From Rhodocollybia butyracea (Eukaryota > Basidiomycota > Agaricomycetes > Agaricales > Omphalotaceae), in the NCBI GenBank assembly GCA_015501585.1, contig JADNRY010000438.1:1-48769 (forward strand): 48,769 bases of DNA, written 5' to 3'. The notes beneath the pieces are model-generated. The model had not been told where the DNA came from and did not search any database. It worked only from the letters and a program-made list of their open reading frames with translations. Positions within the stretch are counted from its first letter, which is position 1, and each line of letters starts with the position of its first letter. A program made the translations under genes and the position numbers. Positions 42,526 through 48,769 of this stretch are shown here, one piece after another.

Positions 42526-43962
42526 ATGTCGAGTCTCGGAAACACGGCACTATGGAACTCTTCGAATCCTTATGTTGAGGAGGTTGAGGGCTACTTGCTC
42601 TGTGTCTATTCTTTCGAGGGCGAGAACCCTGATATGCAAGGGTTTGCTGTTAGACTTTCCAATTTTATTGTGAATATCTGCCTAGGTAGGTCATTACTTG
42701 ACCAGGTAATTGAGAAATTTTCTGACGAGTTGGCTAGTGATATTAATTCGTTATTCGGAAGAGAATATCGCAGAATCATTATCCGTTCTTCTTCTGCAAA
42801 TATACACCCTCTTGGTCTGTGCTTTCATTAGCATGATTCAAAAACAGCTCTCCATAGCCGACGCCCATTTTGCCGTTACTTCCACCGTCTCCCCTCTTTC
42901 CCTCTACCTCGTTTATGCCTCCGTTCGTAAACTCATCAAAAAATCCTCCTATCTCTTTAGTCGACTGGGTCAAAATTCCACCAAGTATCTCGTCATGTCG
43001 CTCCTCATGGTTCCAATCTGGTTTACCATAGAATTATTAATCTATTTCGCTGATGTTTTCAGCGACGTTCCGCGCTGCCCCCATATCACTCTCGTTTCGT
43101 GGATCATGTTCAGCTTAATGTCTGTATTCACCACATTCGTTTTTGCCGCGATGGTCGCAGTAGTCCTTATCTCTATCTGGGTGGTGTATCTTCTACGCCA
43201 CTTTCGTGATATTCTCGGAGAATACCGCAGGCTCAAAATGAAAGCCCCGCGCTGGAAGCGTTTCCGTTGGGTGCAGTGGTTACCATTATGGTTCAACTCG
43301 CTTATGAGCGCACAGTGGAATGTTTTAACCCTTTCGCATCCGTGGTTAGCCTCATTTACAATTCTCGTCACTTATATTGCCTGGGGGTCTGCGTTGAACC
43401 TGTATACTGTCGATATGAGTTATTTCTACTATCAACTCATAGTATCGATCCAAGAGGAGAATGGTGTGGCACCGGATGATATTAAACCGTATGCCGCTCC
43501 AAGTGGTTATCAACCCTTAGGATATGGACAGGTAAGCAACAGGAAACCAGTTGCTCTATCTTCCCAACTGATCATACTTATCTAAAGCTTCTCGCCGGAG
43601 CTGTTGCGTTTCCCCCATTGTGGGACGTCTTGTGTTTGATCTGGGCAGGCCGTCACGAAATTCTAGCATGGATCAAGCGATATCCTACTACATTCTGGAA
43701 TGCTGTGATCTTCCTTTTGACTGGTCATCGAAACCCTTGGAAGAAGGTGCTTGCTGGGCGGACTGGGGACTCTGAATCAACATACGACTCGGTTCCGCTT
43801 ACAGGACCAGGGGAGGAGTTGAAAGTAGATCAGGATTCGATCTACGAGAACAATGACAAGGTTGAACCTTCATTGGATGCTGCGTGGAGGTCAACGACCT
43901 CGCTGGACTATTCTTCAGTATACGTACCGCCAACCACTTTATATGATCCATACCAACGTTGA
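42526..43962 (+). CDS. Multi-pass membrane protein, fungal, unknown function
   Basis: Three exons (42526-42687, about 42740-43528, about 43589-43962) join in frame: MSSLGNTALWNSSNPYVEEV ... NIC|LVILIRYSEENIAESLSVL ... YGQ|LLAGAVAFPPLWDV. About six hydrophobic segments include LLQIYTLLVCAFISM, YLVMSLLMVPIWFTIELLIY, VFTTFVFAAMVAVVLISIWV, FTILVTYIAWGSALNLYTVD and AVAFPPLWDVLCLIWAG. Basic loops (RRLKMKAPRWKRFRW) suggest cytosolic turns. The C-terminal tail of about 80 residues is acidic and Ser/Thr-rich. I recognise it only as a type common in agaric genomes. It is intact. Confidence 0.75.
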
Positions 43963-44049
43963 ACGAGGGACGTATTGTATGTATGTACATGTGCACTACA
44001 CGATAACCTTGATAAATTATACATTTGGGAATATACTGTGAAGAGAGGT

Positions 44050-45468
44050 CTATCGTCTTCTCTTATTATTACTAAGCTCATTCCCTAACGAAGCAAGGAA
44101 ATCATCTACTTGGTTTGACTGTGGTCCTCCGCTCTTCGAAGTGGTAGCCTCCAGCGCAGCGAAAGGATCTACCACTGCCGCCGGTTGGGCAAAAATTGCC
44201 GGGGGCGTATTCGTAACAGAGCTGGTAGCAGACTCATGTGGAAGAGATTCCTCTACAACTTTGGCCTTCTTCCGCTGCGCCTCAACCTTCTTCATCCGTT
44301 CCTCTCTCTCCCGTTTCCTCTTTTCCAATGCCCTGCTTTTCGCAGACGTCTCAGGAGCTTGCATTCCCTCGGACTCTCCAACACGAAGATCCACAGCACC
44401 CGCCGCCTGTCTTTGTGCCAGCGTTTCATCACGCAACGAGTCAATACCCTCTCTTTCTTTTCTTCGACTTTCCTCGTCTTTAGAGAAATTGTATGATGCA
44501 GCACCCCTGGCGCGGTTTTCTCCTAGAGGGTTGTAGTGAGTTTCGATAGGCTTGTTTTCTTCTGAATGCTGTTCGATGATTTTGGCCTGGCGGTCTGCGT
44601 CGGGGACATATGTCGGGAAATGATTCTGGAGGTCGTACATATCTCCTGCATAGTTATGCGTTAGTTAGCAGGTTTTTTATGCGAAAATGGAAGTGAAACG
44701 AACGTATTACGCCCCTACGATAGAAAAGCAAGTTAGTTATTGACACTGAAATCAAAAGTAGGACTTACTCTTCTTCTTCTTGTTCTTCGAGCTTTGTTAA
44801 GAATTCAAGGGGAACTTCTGAGCGACGTGAAGTCCTTGTTCGACCGAGTTCATCCACATATTCTATGATAGGATCGTCCTATAGGAGTTTAGGGTAAGGA
44901 CGGATGGACGGACGCGCCACATACCTCATCGTTTGGCGGAGGTACAGGGACAGTCAAAGACTCATCCTCATCTTCGCTATCAGATTCCCAAGAGATCCCT
45001 TTAGATTCAAACTAGACATCGGCTTGAGATACTGAGATACAGGTGTAGGAAACACTTACGTCGACCAACAGCTCAGCACGCTGCTGTTCATTAATACCAC
45101 CATGCTTCCCCTGCATCAACTTCCGATACTGTCTAGCCTTCTTTTTCATAATGTTCCGGTTCGCTTCAGTAACAGACGGATCAAGGTCTTCAAAAACATC
45201 TCTTGCTGCACGATCTTTGACACCTTTATTTTGACGAAGCCATTGTGACTTTTTCTAATTCTTGGGGTTATTGAGATGGAAATTTGACGGATGAAGAGCA
45301 GTAAATTACCTTGTCATTTAGAGGACGTTCAATACCATCAATAGTGGGTCTGCTTTTGCCTGTAGCTCTATCCAAGGTTGCCTGTTCTGCGTGTTTATCG
45401 AGATTGGCTTTGAGATCTAGCCATGAGCTTTCGCTGATGCCCTTTGCTTTGGATTTCTTGCTATGCAT
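44050..45468 (-). CDS. CCDC174: CCDC174-type coiled-coil protein
   Basis: ATG at 45468: MHSKKSKAKGISESSWLDLK, then the exons KSQWLRQNKGVKDRAARDVF, ARQYRKLMQGKHGG, FESKGISWESDSEDED, DDPIIEYVDELGRTRTSRRS, EVPLEFL and the final exon with THYNPLGENRARGAASYNFS, KDEESRRKEREGIDSLRDET, ending LSNNKRRR. The order of an N-terminal SWLDLKA block, an acidic stretch, DEFGRTRxxxRSE-type motif and a charged coiled coil fits the CCDC174/DUF4078 family, nuclear proteins linked to RNA metabolism. Strong Glu/Lys/Arg coiled coil lies at residues 290-390 or so. At least five short introns are present. The start codon lies 55 bp from that of the divergent BMT5 gene. Confidence 0.82.
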
Positions 45469-45523
45469 CAAAGGCGAAAGAAAGGTATATATTATATAGA
45501 CGCTCACGCTCGCGGCACTCAGA
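45469..45523. promoter_or_regulatory. Very short divergent promoter between CCDC174 and BMT5
   Basis: Only 55 bp separate the two start codons. It contains an AT-rich core (TATATATTATATAG) and a GC-rich block (CGCTCACGCTCGCGGC). Both genes belong to RNA-related housekeeping functions, so shared control is likely. The 5' ends of the transcripts must lie inside this stretch or overlap. Confidence 0.6.
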
Positions 45524-46596
45524 ATGGGCAAATCAACGAAATCTCTCAAAAATGCTTTACAGTCTCAACAAACTCGTTTCAAAATAAAGCAAAAAGCCTC
45601 ACATGCAGCACAGATAGCAGAACAGAAAGCTCGAAAGCTCGCTGGAGGTTCAGGTGGAAGCAAGGCGGTTGGAACTCCTTCAACTCAAAAACCGACTATA
45701 CCTTTCCAAGCTACAGATACTATTCTATTAATTGGCGAAGGAAACTTCTCGTTTGCCCGTGCGCTTGCTCGTCCGTCGTCGTCAAAGACGGAACTCGCTC
45801 ATCTCGCTCATCTACCACCCAAAAATATTACCGCGACAGCGTTTGATTCTGAAGAGGATTGTTATGCAAAATACCCTGATGCTGAGGACATTGTTAAAAG
45901 TCTTCGTGAGTGGGGAGTACAAGTCCTTTTCGGTGTAGATGCGACGAAATTGGAATGGATTGCTGGTTTGAAAGGACGGAGATGGAGCAAGATTGTTTGG
46001 AATTTTCCTCATGCAGGTACGTGTGCGGTGTACTTTTTCTACTGGCAGAGACTGAGGTTTTTGGGTAGGAAAAGGGTTCGATGACCAGGATCGTAATATT
46101 TTATCGAACCAGGTGTTGATATTGGGATTTTTACGTTCAGCTGCAAAGTTTCTCAAACAAGGTCCAGTACCATCTGTCACTGGGAAAAAGAAACAAAACG
46201 TTTCCAAGAAGGAGGAGGAGGAGAGCGAGCAGGAAGAGATTAGGAGGTTAGGGATGATATAGAAACGAAAACCCTGAGTAGAGGATCTATTCTGATAACG
46301 CTAAGGAATGTAGCTCCGTACACAACATGGTAGCGTCTGTTTCTTCTCTGTCGATTTCATCCTCAGCCTCCCACAGGGATGTACCGCGACTAGCCAAAAA
46401 CCCGCCTCTGAACCAAGGAAGTGCAACAAATCCTCGCTACATTATCCTTCGTTCTTTTGTGTTCCATAGAGATCTCTGGGACGGCTATGAGCATCGCATG
46501 ACCAAAGGTTTGAGGGCGCATGGTACTGGAAAGACAGGCGAAGGGGGAGAAGACAGAACTTGGGAGTTTTGTTTAAAAGATGAATTCGATGAATGA
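45524..46596 (+). CDS. BMT5: 25S rRNA (uridine-N3)-methyltransferase (BMT5-like, DUF2431)
   Basis: MGKSTKSLKNALQSQQTRFK... is a basic N-terminal tail. It is followed by the SAM-binding motif ILLIGEGNFSFARALA, then ITATAFDSEEDCYAKYP, GVQVLFGVDATKLEW and IVWNFPHAG|KGFDDQDRNILSNQ, LILGFLRSAAKFL. The last part reads RGSILITLRNVAPYTTW|DVPRLAKNPP and YIILRSFVFHRDLWDGYEHR, MTKG. Family members methylate a uridine of 25S rRNA in the nucleolus. Introns: 46017-46068 and 46330-46376. Between about 46205 and 46245 the frame must change (the first frame stops at a TAG after LGMI, the next opens at EVRDDIETKTLSRG), so there is a short undetected intron in the acidic loop or a frameshift. Confidence 0.85.
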
Positions 46597-46770
46597 TGGT
46601 CTACCTAAAGTACACTACTCGAACAACGTCATTTGTTACTGAGGTCTGTAATAAACGTTCAATACCGGCAAGTTATCCTCAGCACGAAGCTCAAGTCCTC
46701 CTATCTGGTCGGTCATATCAATACATCAGCAGCTAACCAAGAATTTACGCCACGAATAAGGATGCTGCTA
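46597..46770. other. Intergenic
   Basis: A short stretch between BMT5 and the next gene. Nothing was recognised. Confidence 0.4.
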
Positions 46771-48769
46771 CTTTCTGCACGGATCGTTTCAATCTTCCCC
46801 CGACATCTTTAGTTCAGTTCACATCCAAGACGCAAATGGACGACCTTTCCAAAACTTCCCTTTGAGCGAACTAAATTGGCACCGGCATGTTCTCGTCGAA
46901 GACTCGCAGGTCTCCAAGATATATGGTGATTTTCCAACGTAGGCGCTAGACTGAGGTTGACCGTTAAATCAAGTTACTGCCAGTCTTGGCTTCTACTACG
47001 GTAACAGAATATCGTCGTCAATTCCGAACACTTCCATTAACTATCAGGTCAGTCCTTGATCTCTTACGAAAAATAACTCTTGACACAAGTCTAACCCCCA
47101 GGAGCCAGGAGCCAATTGAAACCTGCGCTCACAGACTCCACATTCCTTCGACTGGTATCTTCTTTGAAGTTCAACAGTCAAACTCATGGTTTCTCCTACG
47201 TGAACGTGATTGGCAGCTTGTTCTTCGTGGCCATTTCTCCAAGCTTACGGTAATTATCTCCCCAAAATTTGCTCGTTGATCATATTGACTGTGAAAGGCA
47301 GTCAGGGCAGGGACGATAGATGATCTCAGAATTCATTCTTGTAAGACTATGCTCAAATTGAAGCCCTCAAACTAACATTAACGTTTAGATTTTCCAAGAA
47401 CGATCCTCGTAGATAACATTATCGACCGCGTCGAGGCGGTGCACTTTGTTCAGGTAAGGGGGTCTCGAAAATTCCGTCTCCTCAGCTTAAGCCATTCATA
47501 GGTTCGCGGGACACCCGCGAGTGAGCAAACATGTCTGCTTAATCTCATCCATCAAAAACTCCTTTTGCGTGACCATACCACCATCGTCTGGTATGACGCC
47601 TGTCCAGAAAACACGCGAGAGCAGCAGCGGAATGAAATAAGACACTACAGAAAGCGAGCGAAGGTGCTCAAGAGACCTACATTTGTCCTCATTGACGAGT
47701 GGCGGAAGAACTTCAATCACCTTGGCCTCTGGAACATTGACTTCATTAATGCGCTTGCCAGTAACCATTCAAAGGTGCCGTTCTATGTTATCATCGCTTG
47801 TTCATATAGTAGTGCCCTTGAATCTGCGACATCCGGATTCAGATCCACTCCAGCTCATCTGGGTGAGGCAAATCAGGTCAACCTACGGCTAACGAGCGAT
47901 AGTTCCCATGAGAAGCCCCTAGGTCTCCTCTTCACTGAAGCCGAACTACATGAACTATATGCTTGGTGGACGAAAGATAAAATCATGCCACCCATCGATC
48001 GAGAGCTAGAAAGCCTCGTCTATCTCTGGAGTGAAGGATATATCGGAACAGTCGCTGCTATCGTATCCTTGACTTGGGAAAAAGTACTCCTGTTCAAACT
48101 CCACTTACTTTCCAAACTTACAGTCCATATGTCTATTCTAGATGTGGGGTACTCGAAACAAGAAAGTTTACACTCTGCAAGAGTTTCTTAGTGACCATCC
48201 AATCACCGAACAACTCATGGAACTTATTGCAACTCTCCCGGAATGCATCCGTGTGCTACCAGATTCTAACGCGTGCAGAAACCCTCATGTTCAACGTGTC
48301 TTCAAACATCTCATGGTCGATGGACCAATCGAACGAGGTTCAGGTTCACAAGCATTTCAAGAGAATGTTGATTCAGTCCATAAACTTGGCCTTATTCACG
48401 TGGAGCAAAAAACAACCCGATGTTACTATACCTTGTGTTTTCCCCTTCAAAAACAGCTGCTACAGACAAAACTTGATCCTTCTCCAAGAGCTCTTGTGGA
48501 AGATGAACCCAATCTCCATAGTCTGGTCACTGCAGTAATCAAACTGTTCAACACTGATCATTTGAACACACCCAGGAATGTAGATGGTTCCACACTTGAA
48601 GCGCATGAGTTCTACTCGTGCCTGTACCGCTACCGACCTAGGGCTTTACTTTCACCGGAATACGCCGCAACTGCTGGTCAAAAACCGGCTGGTCGTGTCG
48701 ATTTTGCAGTCCACCGGAAAGAAGAGATTTCACAGGCACGCACTTGGGGTATTGAACTTCTCAGGGACA
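46771..48769 (+). CDS. Large CRN/NTPase-like fungal protein, partial at window edge
   Basis: Exon-like blocks in order: SSVHIQDANGRPFQNF (about 46807), TEYRRQFRTLPLTI (about 47002), RLHIPSTGIFFEVQ and WQLVLRGHFSKLT (47100-47250), PRTILVDNIIDRVEAVHFVQ|VRGTPASEQTCLLNLIHQKL (47395-47560). They continue with PTFVLIDEWRK (Walker B-like), VPFYVIIACSYSSALESATS, KPLGLLFTEAELHELYAWWT and LVYLWSEGYIGTVAAIV, and, after a frame change near 48185, SDHPITEQLMELIATLPECI, RVLPDSNACRNPH and HKLGLIHVEQK to the window end. The GTPASxxT loop followed by DE and an HELYxW block resembles P-loop proteins fused to Crinkler-type regions in agaric genomes. The name is tentative. The start and several introns are unresolved. 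Confidence 0.5.

Overview
The window looks like nuclear DNA of a basidiomycete, most likely a mushroom-forming Agaricomycete. Genes lie on both strands and are cut by many short GT-AG introns (46-75 nt where I placed both borders, with one of 142 nt). The encoded families are those of filamentous basidiomycetes: an A-T-TE (adenylation, carrier, thioesterase) NRPS-like enzyme, an alpha-type kinase, an F-box protein and several fungal membrane proteins. No rRNA, CRISPR array or bacterial-type operon was seen. All intron borders and gene joins were read by eye and are untested.

Region by region. 1-2 kb (minus) holds a Gag-like ORF followed by a second ORF that leaves the window, probably an LTR-type retroelement. 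3-7.6 kb is degraded accessory DNA: a tandemly duplicated small gene, a truncated phosphotransferase, a tRNA-like element and a low-complexity gene. 8.2-9.3 kb is a membrane-protein gene with broken pieces of it nearby. 11.5-13.4 kb is an intact-looking MFS transporter.

The centre is a large tail-to-tail inverted duplication, with a left arm at about 13.9-19.8 kb and a right arm at about 29.4-42.0 kb. Each arm carries one copy of an A-T-TE NRPS-like gene, and each copy is broken by different mobile DNA. The left copy has a 400-bp TIR element in the A3 nucleotide-binding exon. The right copy has a 6.8-kb TIR element and a 0.94-kb element. The spacer between the arms (19.8-29.4 kb) holds four ordinary genes: a Ybp2/glomulin-like protein, MPDU1, an NADP-dependent alkenal-type reductase and an F-box protein.

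The 6.8-kb element is the most unusual object here. It has 31-bp perfect terminal inverted repeats and a 6-bp target duplication, and I recognise no transposase in it. It carries a multi-exon gene (or two adjoining genes) encoding a conserved N-terminal region, a chromodomain and an alpha-kinase domain. A 616-bp hAT-like MITE is nested inside it. The 0.94-kb element carries the 5' half of the exosome gene RRP42 with an intron still present, so it was captured as DNA.

The right end (42.5-48.8 kb) is gene-dense and conserved: a multi-pass membrane protein, CCDC174 and BMT5 with start codons only 55 bp apart, and a large CRN/NTPase-like gene that runs off the window with a degraded Walker A motif.
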